Source: Lactarius indigo
Lineage: Eukaryota; Basidiomycota; Agaricomycetes; Russulales; Russulaceae
Length of the DNA: 64,000 nucleotides
NCBI GenBank assembly: GCA_025766275.1
Contig: JAFKAC010000068.1
Span: 186,001 to 250,000, forward strand
Direction of reading: 5' to 3'
The position numbers and the translations under genes are program-made. This document shows, one piece after another, positions 19,889-31,488 of the stretch. The stretch's first letter is position 1. Each line of letters begins with the position of its first letter. Under the pieces are notes generated by a model. It made no database searches. It was not told the origin of the DNA and was given only the letters and a program-made list of their open reading frames with translations.

Positions 19889-21224
19889 TTAGGACAAGTT
19901 CTTCCTTCACACACCCCTTCTTCTTACCGGTGCTTCCTTTCTAGGTGGTTGACGACCACAAGTCCCTTGTGTCACACACCTCACTCTTTGCCTGTGGACC
20001 TTCGTACGCAGAATCTGCGCTATCTTGGTACAACTCTATTGTCCGTAAAGTCGGCATAGATTGTGCTTGCCTATAGGCATTCTATCTGGTCATCAGTAGA
20101 ACGTTTGGGTACTGCTTGCAGAACTGGTCACCACGCCAGATAAGCTGCAAGTGGAAGAGAAGCCTGCCAGGCCTAGCCTGCGACAGCTGTACGCGAAGTA
20201 AACAGAAAAGTTTGAGAGCGCTTCGGCGTGAGAGGCAGCCAAAAGGTCGAGGAGACTGCGGCAGACAGCCTTGTGTTCTTGCACAAACCCATTACCCCAT
20301 TCCCGAGTGTTCCGTTATCGCCGCAGCCTCGCGCAGTGTGAAACACCACTGTGTATTGGTCTTGCTTGATCGGACTCTCCAATCACCTTCGACTTAGCGC
20401 TTCGCGGTCATCATAACACGTCGTCATATTATACCACCTCCCATTTTCCAAACTGCCTTGCATATTTGCGAACGTCCGTCAGCGTCTTCGACGTATCTTT
20501 CGGAGGAGACAGGAAACAGTACTCCCTGTCCCAGCGCCCCCATCACCCCCACGTTCATACTTCACTCCAAACTTAGCCTCTGCTTCGGCATCGCTACACG
20601 TTCAGGGAGCAGGTCAATCATCCTCTGACCCGATCCCTTCACCTCGTTTCGCATCTCCTACTCCGACAGTAGCCTCGGAGCACTCCTATCACTCGGCACA
20701 CTCCTCCTCCAACGAGACACTCGTTGACGACCCCCAAGCACCCCCTGTAGTTTACCAGCAAGAAATCTTTGCTGGAGAAGAAGTTCACTACAGGTTCTCT
20801 CTAGAAGGTGAACCCCAGAACGACGCGGAAGCATACGTCCGCGCTATCTATTACGATAGAGATTTCCGCTTCGCCCTCCTAGAACTTCACGGAGCATTTG
20901 GCCTCGTTGCAGGCACCCCTTTCACCGTCCCTCAGCTGATCGCATTCGCGGCAGCACTAGTCCCCGAACTTTCTCCTCCCCCATCCGTCCACGCCCACGA
21001 TAGCTCCCAAAGGGAAACAGAGAGCAGCTCAAGCTCAAGCTCAGTATCCCACAGGAGTGACATCCAAGTACAGAACGATCCTCTCTAAAGAAGAAAAAGA
21101 GTGGATCAGGAACTTCGACAACTGGGACGACTTCGACGAAGACGAACAGCTTCGCCTCATCGAAGACAGACGGGAGTCGATTAAAAAGTACGAGGAAAGA
21201 AAGAGACAAGACGAATTAGACAAG
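19889..21224 (+). other. AUG-free leader of element D with long AUG-less open frame
   Basis: No ATG occurs in 1336 nt between the LTR and the gag ATG at 21225; about 20 would be expected by chance. Within it a frame is open from 20417 to the TAA at 21086-21088 (about 223 codons, protein-like composition, with EGEPQNDAEAYVRAIYYDRDF), and the gag frame itself is open from 20961. The two frames overlap and differ by +1. Either the ancestral Gag N-terminus was broken by an indel near 20961-21085, or the region is translated from non-AUG codons. Confidence 0.7.
19891..19900 (+). promoter_or_regulatory. Self-complementary priming site of element D
   Basis: AGGACAAGTT, separated from the LTR by TT, is the exact reverse complement of AACTTGTCCT at the inferred RNA start (19616-19625). 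Spacing and logic are the same as in elements A-C although the sequence is unrelated. Confidence 0.8.
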
Positions 21225-22451
21225 ATGTCCGCCGCCGCCGCCGCTCCCCCCACACCAACATCTCCTGCTCCGCCCCCAACTCTCAACGACTGCCTTCGCC
21301 TCATCAGCGATCTAGGCCAGGTAGTCGGTATTCTCACGCAAAAGGTCACGGACTTGACCGCACAGGTTTCAGCAACCGCGGCCAAGCCCAGCCCTAAACA
21401 CAAGGAAGTAGTGGCCTGTCCCAAAGCTTGGGATGGGAAAGGCAACTCTACAGATGCCCGTCACTTCCTTGCAGCCTTCCACAATTGGGCAGGCTCACAG
21501 CAGGACGCTATGAACACCTGGGACCCGGCCCAGGGCATGTACTTCCGGGCAGAAGACCGCTGGATTATGGCGGTTCTTAACCTTATGGAAGGGGAGGCCA
21601 AGTCATGGGCTCTCCCCTATCTCGAACAACTTCAGTCTAATAACATCCCGTTCGGTAGCTCTTGGGACGAATTCGTCAAAGAGTTCAACCGACGGTTCTC
21701 GCCCCTCGACACAACAGAGACAGCGAGGGAGCAGCTGAAGAAGACAAAACAGGGCCGCGGATCGGTTGCAGAGTACTGGTCCGTGTTCGAACAGTACTCT
21801 GGACAGACTGGATGGTCAAAAGCAGACCTCCGCACCCGCTTTTACGATGGTCTCTCGGACCGCGTAAAAGATGCCTTAGCCTTGACGGACAAGGCCCACG
21901 TCGACTTCGACGACCTCAAGCAGGTCTCACAATCGCTGGATCAGCAACTGAGACAGAGGGACTCGGAGAAGAAGGGTGGTTCGTCTAGCCAGTCAATCTT
22001 GCCTGCAGGCAAGCCGTCCGATCCAGATGCAATGCAAGTAGATGCATCACGTCAGCAGGGATCCGGCACGAGCAAGCCCGCATCCGGCGGAAAGACCTGG
22101 CAGGACTATCAAAAACACATGCAAGGCAAGTGTTACGGGTGTGGTTCTAAGGACCACTCAAAGAAGGATGGAAATCACAAACGCGACGTGTGCCACCATT
22201 GTCAAAAGGTTGGACATAGGGCACCCGTCTGCATGCTCAAATTTATGGGGAAACCCGCCAAAGCAAAAGCTGCGGCCAGTAGCGAGGAGACCCCCTCCCA
22301 ACCTTCTTCCAGTCAGTCGGCGGCTTCTACCGCCCAATCAAGTACTTCCGCACTGCCCAAAGCCAATACGTCCCAGGCAGACGTGGCAAAGTTATTGGCG
22401 GCGCTCACAGCCCAACAAGAGCAAATCAATGCTCTTAAGGCGGCTTTTTAG
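21225..22451 (+). CDS. Element D Gag
   Basis: 408-residue Gag from the first ATG of the element RNA after R-U5, stop TAG at 22449-22451. The frame is open upstream to 20961 without an ATG and encodes an acidic/basic helical stretch, so a longer non-AUG form is possible. It contains a proline/alanine-rich start, a Retrotrans_gag-like core (KAWDGKGNSTDARHFLAAF; WDEFVKEFNRRFSP) and two cysteine motifs: an imperfect CYGCGSKDHSKKDG and a canonical CCHC knuckle CHHCQKVGHRAPVC. It packages the RNA in virus-like particles. The last codons overlap the -1 frame of pol. Confidence 0.88.
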   Translation: MSAAAAAPPTPTSPAPPPTLNDCLRLISDLGQVVGILTQKVTDLTAQVSATAAKPSPKHKEVVACPKAWDGKGNSTDARHFLAAFHNWAGSQQDAMNTWDPAQGMYFRAEDRWIMAVLNLMEGEAKSWALPYLEQLQSNNIPFGSSWDEFVKEFNRRFSPLDTTETAREQLKKTKQGRGSVAEYWSVFEQYSGQTGWSKADLRTRFYDGLSDRVKDALALTDKAHVDFDDLKQVSQSLDQQLRQRDSEKKGGSSSQSILPAGKPSDPDAMQVDASRQQGSGTSKPASGGKTWQDYQKHMQGKCYGCGSKDHSKKDGNHKRDVCHHCQKVGHRAPVCMLKFMGKPAKAKAAASSEETPSQPSSSQSAASTAQSSTSALPKANTSQADVAKLLAALTAQQEQINALKAAF

Positions 22452-25400
22452 ATCCAGGGGTAGTCATAGCTGCGGACTCCCCCTGTAAAACAGATACGGT
22501 TGACTCGGCTTCATGTAGTTGTAAGATATGCCTACGATCTCGCCTCGTTTCGGACTCGGACCAATCTGTAATTCCTACGTACCACTCTGTTTCTGCCTGT
22601 AATGTTGATAGTAGTGATGTCTCGGCTTCCTGTTCTGATTCTACATCTACATCTGCCTTGGAGATGAACAATAGTATTAGTGTTCCAATTGCTCCACAAT
22701 TTGTAGCAGCGCCGCAAGTGATGAATTCTGATGCAGCGCTTTCTTCATGTATCATTCCCGAAACAAAAGATAGCAGATCTCATTTTCATATTTCTGTTGA
22801 ATTACAAGGACGTCATCGTACTGTAAAAGTAGCAGCCATGGTAGACTCGGGGGCAACTTCGTTGTTCCTAGACAAGAAGTACGCTGACCGCCACAAAATG
22901 TTGCAAGTTCCGCTGGAGCATCCCATTACCCTATACAATATCGATGGGACGCTCAACGAAGCCGGTAGTATCACCCTCAAAGTAACACTCGTTCTTAAAG
23001 TCGGCCCTAGTGCAGAAAAGTTCGACTTTATGGTCACTTCACTAGGCCCAGAACGAGTAATATTGGGACTACCTTGGCTTAGACATCGGAACCCGCACAT
23101 AGACTGGCAGGAAGGCACAATGCGTCTCAACTCCAGCGCTGAAATAGCCGCACCGGAGATAGAGATAGAGGTGACGCGCATTATGGCGAACCGTATGGAA
23201 CGCCGCCGTCTCCTTGCGGAGAAAGTGTTGGACACAGTATCTGACGAAGTTTTCTGTTTGGCCGGTTTCACATACTCTCAGCAGATTGCCGAGAAAGCGA
23301 TAACCTCCAAACCTAAGAAAACCTTCGAAGAAATGGTCCCTGAACACTATCGTGACTTCGCAAAAGTCTTCTCTGAGGAAGAATCCCAGAGACTCCCTGA
23401 GCATCAGCCATGGGACCACGCTATAGACCTTGAACCGGATGCAGTTAAACACTGGAAGGTCAAAACGTACCCCATGTCACCCAGCGAGCAAGTGGAATTG
23501 GACAAATTCTTAGACGAACACATAGGGAAAGGATATTTAGTGCCATCTAAGTCACCTATGGCATCCCCTGTGTTCTTCATAAAGAAAAAGGACGGCAAGC
23601 TCCGTCTGGTCCAAGACTATCGCCGTCTTAATAAAATCACTATTAAAAACCGATATCCACTTCCACTCGCTGCCGATATTATCAATAGACTCAAGGGAGC
23701 TCAGTACTTCACTAAATTCGACGTTCGATGGGGATATCATAATATCCGTATCAAAGAAGGCGACGAATGGAAAGGTGCCATTGTTACCAACAGGGGACTA
23801 TATGAACCAAAAGTCATGTACTTCGGCATGACTAATAGCCCTGCCACCTTCCAAGCCTTAATGAACGCCGTCTTTGCTGATCTTATCGCACAAGGAGAGG
23901 TCGCCGTATACATGGATGATATTCTCATCTATAGCAATGACCTTAAGCACCATCGCAAAATAGTACGCGAGGTGCTGACACGGTTAGAGCAATACGACCT
24001 CTATCTCAAGCCTGAGAAGTGCGATTTCGAGAAGCAAGAAATGGAGTACCTCGGGATGATTATCCGTCCAGGAGAAGTGCAGATGGACCCTGGCAAGGTC
24101 TCTGCAGTAAAGGAGTGGCCAACCCCGACTACGCTCAAGGAAGTAAGAGCATTTATCGGGTTCGCCAATTTCTATAGAAGGTTCATCAAGGATTTCGCGG
24201 CTATTGCCCGACCCCTTCATGACCTTACTAAGAAAGACACTCCTTGGATATGGCAGTCTGAACAGCAGAAAGCTTTCGACCAGTTGAAGGAACGTTTCGT
24301 ACAAGAACCTATCCTTAAGGTTTACGATCCGAACCTTCCAACTAGAGTCGAGGTTGATGCTTCTGGATTTGCTACTGGCAGTATTTTAACTCAGAAATAC
24401 CCGGACGGTCTCTGGCACCCTATTGCGTATCGCTCACAGTCTATGAGCAAAGAAGAGCGCAACTATGAGATTTACGACAGAGAAATGCTCGGCTTAATCC
24501 GTGCCCTAGAGGACTGGAGACATTTCCTCGAAGGCATCTCTTTTGAAGTGATCACCGACCATAAGAATATGGAATGGTGGGCAACCATGAAAGACTTAAA
24601 TAGGCGCCAAGCTCGATGGGCCTTATTCTTAAGTCGGTTTGCCTTCAAAATCACTTATAAAAAGGGAGAGTCTATGCAAGCCGATGCATTAAGTCGTTTC
24701 TCACGAGACCAAGTCCGAGACTCTGAAGACAACCGCCAGGTTCAGGTGTTAAAACCTGAGCATTTCCTAGCTGCCGCTAAAGCACACTTCGTCCCTGAAA
24801 CAGACTCCTTAGGGAGTCGCATTAAACTCGCATCTATTAGAGAAGCTGAAGTCATAGAGGGTCTTAAAAGTATTTCTAAGACTGCTCCTAAAGCTCTCAC
24901 AGATGGCGTCTTAATGTGGGAAGAAGAAGATGGATTCATTTACCACCGGGGTAAATTATATGTCCCAAATGATCGTGCCCTTCGAAGAGATGTGGTAAAG
25001 TCTTGCCACAACTCGGTCACTACCGGACACCCTGGAAAGAATGGAACCATAGAGCTAGTTAGTCGCTACTACTGGTGGCCACGCATGTCAGGCTTCATTG
25101 CCTCATACGTAGAAGGATGCGATCGTTGCCAACGTTACCGCAAAGATCTACACCCCAAAGCAACCATTCAGCCACAAGAAGTTCCTGAGGGACCTTGGCA
25201 GATAGTCGGGATCGATCTAATCGGTCCCCTGCCCATGTCACGTGGGAAGGATATGATCTTAAACATCGTAGATCATTATACCAAGCAGATTCATCTGTTC
25301 CCCGTAACCTCTCAAATTACGGCTGACGGGGTGGCATCCATCTACTTTGAACAAATCTTCCCCCTGCATGGGATCCCTCGTAAAGTCATAAGCGATAGAG

Positions 25401-26335
25401 GACCCCAATTTGCAGCGCGAAGTATGCGTGCCCTATACAAGCGACTTGGAATAGACGCAGGTCTTACCACAGCCTATCACCCTCAAGCTAATGGACAGGT
25501 TGAGCGCAAAAATCAAGAAGTTGAAATATACTTGCGCATGTTCATTAGCAAAAGGCAGGATGATTGGGCAGACCTGCTTCCTACAGCAGAATTCGTAGTC
25601 AACAGTAGGCTCAACTCAGCTACGGGACATACTCCCTTTGAGCTACTATACGGCTTCATGCCGGACTTCACCATTCCTGCTGGTAGGCCTACGGGTATTC
25701 CACTGCTCGACAAGCGCCTTCAACACTTAGTTTCCGCTCGTAAGGATGCAGAAGCGGCTCTACGTCTAAGTAAAAGATGAATGCAGACAGACGTTGAACA
25801 AAGGACTAAGCCATACTCCTTTAACGTCGGGGATAAAGTCTGGTTGCAAGCCAAGCAAATAAAAATACACCAACAGTCGTCCAAATTGGGACCTAAGCAA
25901 TTAGGCCCATTTGAAGTCACTAAAGTTATAAGTGACGTCGACTATAAGCTTGCACTACCCCCTGCATTACGGATCCATGATGTATTTCATGTAGACCGCC
26001 TCTCTCCTTATAAAGGAAACGAAGTCAATGGGCTTACACCTCCACCACCTGATCCAGTAACGATCGAAGGAGAAGAAGAGTACGAAGTTGACCATATAAG
26101 AGATTCTAAACTCTTTGGTCGTACTCTTAAATACCTCGTTCGCTGGAAAGGATACGGTGAAGGTGAGGACACCTGGGAACCAGCTAAGAACCTAGCACAT
26201 GCCCCTGATATGGTTAAGGAGTTCCACTCCTCAAACCCGGGCGCGCCTAGAAAAATAGCGGCTCTCATATACGCGTCCTTGCCTTGGCAAGCTCATCATG
26301 TGGATACATTGGCCAACGCGGACGTCGACCCTTAA
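22442..26335 (+). pseudogene. Element D Pol with chromodomain, one TGA
   Basis: Pol reads in the -1 frame of gag. That frame is open from 22439, just before the gag stop, so the slip probably occurs on the T-run of GCTTTTTAG. Order: linker; retropepsin (VDSGAT); RT (YMDDILIYS); RNase H (DASGFATG, TDHKN, ADALSR); integrase zinc finger (HNSVTTGH ... CDRCQ); core with GIDLIG, SDRGPQ and QVERKNQ; GPY/F-type module; and a chromodomain (YLVRWKGYGEGEDTW) before the TAA at 26333. A TGA at 25778-25780 between integrase core and GPY/F module separates the last 184 codons; the context fits a CGA-to-TGA change. Everything else is intact. Confidence 0.93.
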
Positions 26336-26347
26336 GGAGGGGGGTGA
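26336..26347 (+). promoter_or_regulatory. Polypurine tract of element D
   Basis: GGAGGGGGGTGA lies directly before the 3' LTR, right after the pol stop. Confidence 0.8.
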
Positions 26348-27120
26348 TGTCGCGGACGCTCTATTTTTGCCTTATTTTTCCGTATTTTTACGGATTTATT
26401 TGGTAAAGATACGAGTCTCTAACGTTGTGTCAAACATCCAAGTCCTTATCATTAGATATGATAAGATGGTTAGTCACGTGATGCCAGCATGTGCACCCAC
26501 AAGCACATGACCCTGGGATAGTAACTTCCTTGTTAGGAGTTACCTCGTTAGGTCACCTTCCTCATTAGTACAGCAGTTTCTCATTGGACGATAAGCGGGG
26601 AATGTTCTAGATAGTTCTAGACTACGTTGTTATAGGGTTATGACTCACAGATAAGGACACGTCATTGTTCCGTCAGCGTTAATGACTGTGCATCAGTCAG
26701 CACAATAGATAACGCTATTATTAGACACGACGCGTCAGCGTCTGACTCATTACTATTATCCATACCTTTAGTAACAAGGTTCCATAGTAATTCGAACTCA
26801 GCCGCAGCATAGTATATAGACCCTCATGTAGCGTCCTGAGTGGAACCAACTTGTCCTCTTGGTTCTCCACTCAGGTGCGCGTTCCTTTGTATTCCCTTAC
26901 TCTTCTCCAATGTTAACTTGTCCTCTTGGTTCTCCACTCAGCGTGCCACTGCGTGATCACCTTGCCTTTGGTCTTGAATAAAGACCTCACGGGTGCATAC
27001 TCTCCGCAGTGACTGTACGTTCGGCGCGTGACTTGTCTCCGCGCTAGGCTTGGGTGTGCTACTAGTTCAGTTCACTTACCTTCTCTTGGTCTAGTTGTCG
27101 CGATAAGTCATACCGCTACA
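26348..27120 (+). repeat. 3' LTR of element D
   Basis: 773 bp. Compared with 19116-19888 it differs at an E-box-like CACGTG/CACATG, at three further CpG/TpG sites and at one non-CpG site (near 26988). Confidence 0.95.
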
Positions 27121-27125
27121 CCTCC

Positions 27126-28102
27126 CTTCTTGAGTGTTGCCTATCCAACTGGCATGCCCAGCAAACTTGCCACCTGTTCTCCCTCTGTCCCCTACACTCA
27201 TGGTGATAATTAGTCACGTTGGTCAGCTGACCAATTCACGCCTTCAAGTTTTGCTTCACCATGGACTGCCCTTGATTTTCTCCACTTCCTACTTTGTTAA
27301 AGATGAGCATCCTAACTGATGATGGCGAGATCGATAGTGAGCAGCAAAGACCGACACATCAAGCCAAAGCGAGAAAGCATAAAACTATGGTAGCACAGCC
27401 ACGGCACCAGTTGCAGGTCTGGGTGTTGGGGGAACATAATTCTGTGGCAGCCCATTGACGATGGGGAGTCCATTTTCAATGCACTTGGTCTTCTAGATAT
27501 TTCCCTTGTAGTATGCCCCAGCAACTCCCAAGGACGACTCTACATCCCACGTCTCTGACACTGCCCTCAAGAAAATTCGACAGATGTGAGGGACATTGTC
27601 TACTTTGTAGGCCATGTTGTCACTGTCGAGCAGGTGGCCCACAAGGTCCAGCATGCACATGAGAAGGCCGTCCAGGAGGAGCACAAGACAGCCCAGGTGC
27701 TCAACAATGCACAGCACCAGCACGACCTTGCCGTAACAGGCAAGAACAAGGTGGTGAACGACCTCTCGGTGTGTGTGTAGTATCCACAGCCCACCGCTCA
27801 TTCGTGCTGATACCATGGACTTGCAGATGCACCAGAAACACCTTGAGGAGGTGCACCAGACCGTCGAGACCTGATGGTCAGAGCTCAAGGAGGTTCGGTG
27901 AAGGAAGGAGGTTGGTGATGTAAGACCTCCCAATTTCCACCCTGTTGACAGCCGTTTACATCAGGTCTTCATTTGTCTAGGTGGAGTGCCAAGAACTCTT
28001 GTAGCAGGTCCGCCAGGTCGCCAACAGTCTACCTTCAAGTTCTTCAAGATTATCCAATTGTTGTTGGGTACGTGATGGCCAAGACAGGTGAGTCAGTGAT
28101 GC
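27126..28102 (+). pseudogene. Gene-fragment region, product unknown
   Basis: Continuation of the sequence interrupted by the solo LTR and element D. A stretch at 27586-27775 encodes a hydrophilic, histidine/glutamine-rich helical segment (VTVEQVAHKVQHAHEKAVQ, then QVLNNAQHQHDL). It is followed by an intron-like GTGTGT...CAG gap (27771-27826) and a matching continuation (MHQKHLEEVHQTVE) before stops. It may be an exon pair of a coiled-coil protein. Further right, AAGACAG/GTGAGT at 28080-28094 resembles a splice donor just before the DNA transposon. I cannot assign a function. Confidence 0.3.
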
Positions 28103-28104
28103 TA

Positions 28105-28144
28105 AGGTAGGGGCCATCAGGAACTCGCACCCCTTTATGTAAGC
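28105..28144 (+). repeat. Left terminal inverted repeat
   Basis: 40 bp starting AGGTAGGGGCC, exact reverse complement of 31489-31528. Confidence 0.93.
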
Positions 28145-28482
28145 ATTTTGTCGTCTTCGTCGTTTCTTCTTCTCCTCCCTCACTCATCACAATAGCCAAA
28201 AAGTAAAATATGAGAAGTAAAGGGAACTGTACCTTCTTTGACTCCCATTTTTTTTTTTTGAAAAATATTTTGATTTCGGTGAATAGAAGTGAAAACAATT
28301 TTTTTTCATTAAAACTCAATATCTCGACGTTTACAGTCGATCTAAACCAACTTGCTGAAGTCGAGCAAAAAGTGGTGGCCGCACACGTGACAGTAAAGTC
28401 ACATGCATGTATTAGTCATGATGACAAACACGGTGAAGTGGTTCACCCGCTAAAGCTCCCGCTGTCTCAAAAATCAACATTT

Positions 28483-31265
28483 ATGCCGAGGAAAAAACCA
28501 GTGAATCAATCGTGCCTCCAAAATGTCAAGAAGGCCCAAGCCAGAAGGGCCCAGAAGTTCAAGGAATCCAGTCCAGGTGCGACTTGGCCTCGGTAACGTT
28601 TGGTCACATGATTGACCGACCCTGCAGCGACGCGCCTCCCAAGTGAGGACTCGGAAGTGACTGAAATTGAAGTGGGCGAGCCAGAGATTTACCCGGACAT
28701 CGTGGAATTGTCCGTGGCCGATTATAATTCAATTCCGGCACCCCAGAGCTCACCAAGGCAAGCCCCGGCACCTGAAGGGTCCAGAAAACGCGTGCACGCA
28801 TCTTATCACACCGGAAAATCAGAAAGAACCATCAGAAGGCACAAAAAGGCCAAGAGAGATCTTGAAGCACAAGGTTTCTTCTCGTTGCAGGAATTCTTGA
28901 GGCGGAAGGCAGAAGGCGCGAGGCAAGAATCCACTGGAGCCACCCAGAGCGAGGAGAACGAGACGCGCGACTCAGACAAGGGCATAGCCAACGAGGATAT
29001 GCACGAGGCCAAAGTGACCGATGTCGTGTGCCACACAGACGGTGGCACTGTGTCAGTAAATGCGCTTGAAGTGGGGGATGATGCCGGGTCGGCCAATGAC
29101 GGGAACGGGGTGGTGGAAAACCTGCACAGTGCCAGAGGCGGCACAATGGCGATACGGCTTGAAGAGGAGGAGGAAACCGAGACCGAAGATGAGACCAGGG
29201 AGGCAACAGAAAGCATGATGTCGATGCACGGGCTCTCTAGCGGCGATCTTAGCGACTTGGAGCTGGAGACTCACTGGGGACCTTCTCGGACAGTTCTGTA
29301 CGAAAACGAAGAGTCGTCTTCGTCTTGCGGCAGCGACCTGAGCGATCCTGAAGACCTCAATGACACCGACCCAAAGGAGCTTAATGGCGTTCACCACGGG
29401 AATGCCCCCGGTGATGCAGCCACTCAGCGGCCCGTGGTCAATGTCACCGAGCTCCTTCAAGACCGTGCAAAATTGCGGGCCATGCAAGAGGAGTTATCCC
29501 TCAAGATCAGAAGCACAAGTCTCAACTTGGACTCGGTGCTTCGTGGTCGTGCAGTAGCAATGATCGGGTTGTTGAACCTGTATCTGAACGAATCTCTGGG
29601 CTTCACCTGGAAGCGTGCCTCGGAAATCTTCGCGAAGTCCGAAGGGCGCGGTACGTCTCGCGCGTGAGCCATCCGACAATGGGTGGTTAACTTTGTGCGC
29701 ACTCGAGAGCTTCCGAGTCACAAGCATGGCAAAACTCGGCCATCTGTGTTGAACGACGAAGGGGTTGTTAATGAAATCAAACTTGCCCTCAGTGAGAAGG
29801 CGAAACGCGGATCCCTCACGGCAGCTGGTGTTATGGAAGTCGTTTCGAGCCCAGAGGTGCAGGCCCAATTGACGCGAGCTGGCATCCACAAGCCATCGAT
29901 ATCGATGCGCACCTCGCGTCGTTGGTTAATCAACTTGGGGTGGCAGTTCGGCAGACACCAGAATGGCATGTATGTTGATGGCCATGAACGCGAGGATGTC
30001 GTGGAATATAGGAAGGGATTTGTGGCTCGATTTAAGCAATACGAGCGTCGCTTTCACACCTGGGATGATGCGGGGAATGAGCTGCCTCGCCCCTCGGGCT
30101 TCCCCGTGCCCGAGGTGAACGGCCGCTTTCGTCCTGTTCTCATCACTCACGATGAATCGATTTTTTATCAAAACGACCAACGGCAAACATACTGGGGCTG
30201 TCCCGGCAAGAATGTTCCAAGACCAAAGGGAGAAGGCCTCACCCTGATGGTTTCGGACTTCTTGACTGCAGATTGGGGCCCACTGCGCGACAACGATGGG
30301 TGCGTTATCACTGGCCCTTTCCCTTCCAATCCCACTCATGCTCACACAGTGACGCCCGGGTGTTCTTCCAGCCTGGGAAGAACAGGGACGGCTGGTTCAC
30401 GGCAAACGACCTGCTTGTCCAGGTAGAACGCGCTATCGATATTTTTGAGGGGCTCACCGGTGGCTACGCGCAAGGGTTGTTTCTCTTCGACAATGCGCCA
30501 AGCCACCAGAAGCGTGCAGACGATGCGATTTCGGCTCGACGGATGGTCAAAGGTGCGTCGTTGTTTATTCCTTGGATACTTTATCCTCACTCCCCCCAGG
30601 TCCGAAGCACGGATGGACGCATCATCTCAACGGAGTGCGCATGCGTGACGGTAAATTACCAACCGGGGAGCCACAACCTTTTTATTACCCAGACAACCAC
30701 CCCTCCATGCCTGGCTGGTTCAAGGGCATGGAGCAAATCATTCGTGAATGCGGGCTGTGGCCCGAAGCAGGGCTGGCCACTCAGTGTTGGCAGTTCAAGT
30801 GCCCCCCTGGCCGCGTGGACTGCTGCTGCCGGCGCATCCTTTTCCTCCAGCCTGATTTCGTTGCTGAGAAATCACAGCTTGAGGAATTCATCAGGTCGCG
30901 CGGCCACATTTGCGACTTTTACCCGAAATATCACTGTGAGCTCAATTTTATTGAGCAATATTGGGGTGCAGCCAAAGCTCGATACCGTGCCGCCCCCCGA
31001 GAAAAGACCGCCCTCGGAATGAAGCAAATTGTGAAGGAGAGCCTTGACAGCGTCCCCCTTCTTCACATCCGAAGGTCAGTATTTTTTTTTTGTTTTGTTT
31101 CATGGCTCATTCCCTCATAGGTTTGCGAACCGAGCCGCGCGTTTTATTACTGCTTACAGGGACGGGCTGTCAGGTGCACAAGCAGCGTGGGCGAATAAAA
31201 AATATCACGGACATCGCACATTACCGCCCCAAAGTATTCTTGAAGCGAAGGAAACCGTCTATTAG
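28483..31265 (+). pseudogene. DDE transposase of the IS630-like element, one TGA
   Basis: Five exons join in frame: 28483-28576, 28628-30299, 30350-30552, 30600-31074, 31121-31265 (introns 46-51 nt, donors GTGCGA, GTGCGT, GTGCGT, GTCAGT). The predicted product is 862 residues. It begins MPRKKPVNQ with a basic N-terminus and an acidic low-complexity region. A helix-turn-helix-like segment follows (about 300-450), then the catalytic part: first D in THDESIFYQND, second D in LFDNAPSHQKRA, E in CELNFIEQYW. The DNAPSH and NFIEQYW blocks are typical of the IS630/Tc1 DDE fold, but the second D and the E are about 138 residues apart, with a CCCRR cysteine cluster between. A TGA at 29665-29667 interrupts exon 2; context fits CGA-to-TGA. 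Otherwise the gene appears complete. Confidence 0.85.
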
Positions 31266-31488
31266 ATTCTGTAGCTTAGTAGCCTACAGAGAAATGCGCA
31301 TACATCGATAATGCTTGAATTGTCACTCTTGAGTTGTCTGTCAGCTCGCAACAACTTGCCCAGGATCACAATGATGCCGAGCTCAATAACCCTAAACGCG
31401 CAAACCCCAGGCCAGGATTTTTCCCAAGTCAACCCTCTCGCTGTGGCCGCTTACGTACATATTATATAATCTAACCCTAGGGTTTATA

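Larger units (their letters stand above)
19116..27120 (+). mobile_element. Element D: full-length Ty3/Gypsy chromovirus
   Basis: 8005-bp element with perfect target duplications CCTCC (19111-19115, 27121-27125) and 773-bp LTRs differing at about five sites, four of them CpG transitions. Plus-strand order: 5' LTR, self-complementary priming site, 1.3-kb AUG-free leader, gag, pol in the -1 frame with chromodomain, polypurine tract, 3' LTR. One TGA interrupts pol (25778-25780). It is not closely related to elements A-C at DNA level. Confidence 0.96.

Noticed and set aside
22813..23271. Minus-strand frames across gag and pol of element D
   Set aside because: They are antisense to intact protease, RT and integrase coding sequence.
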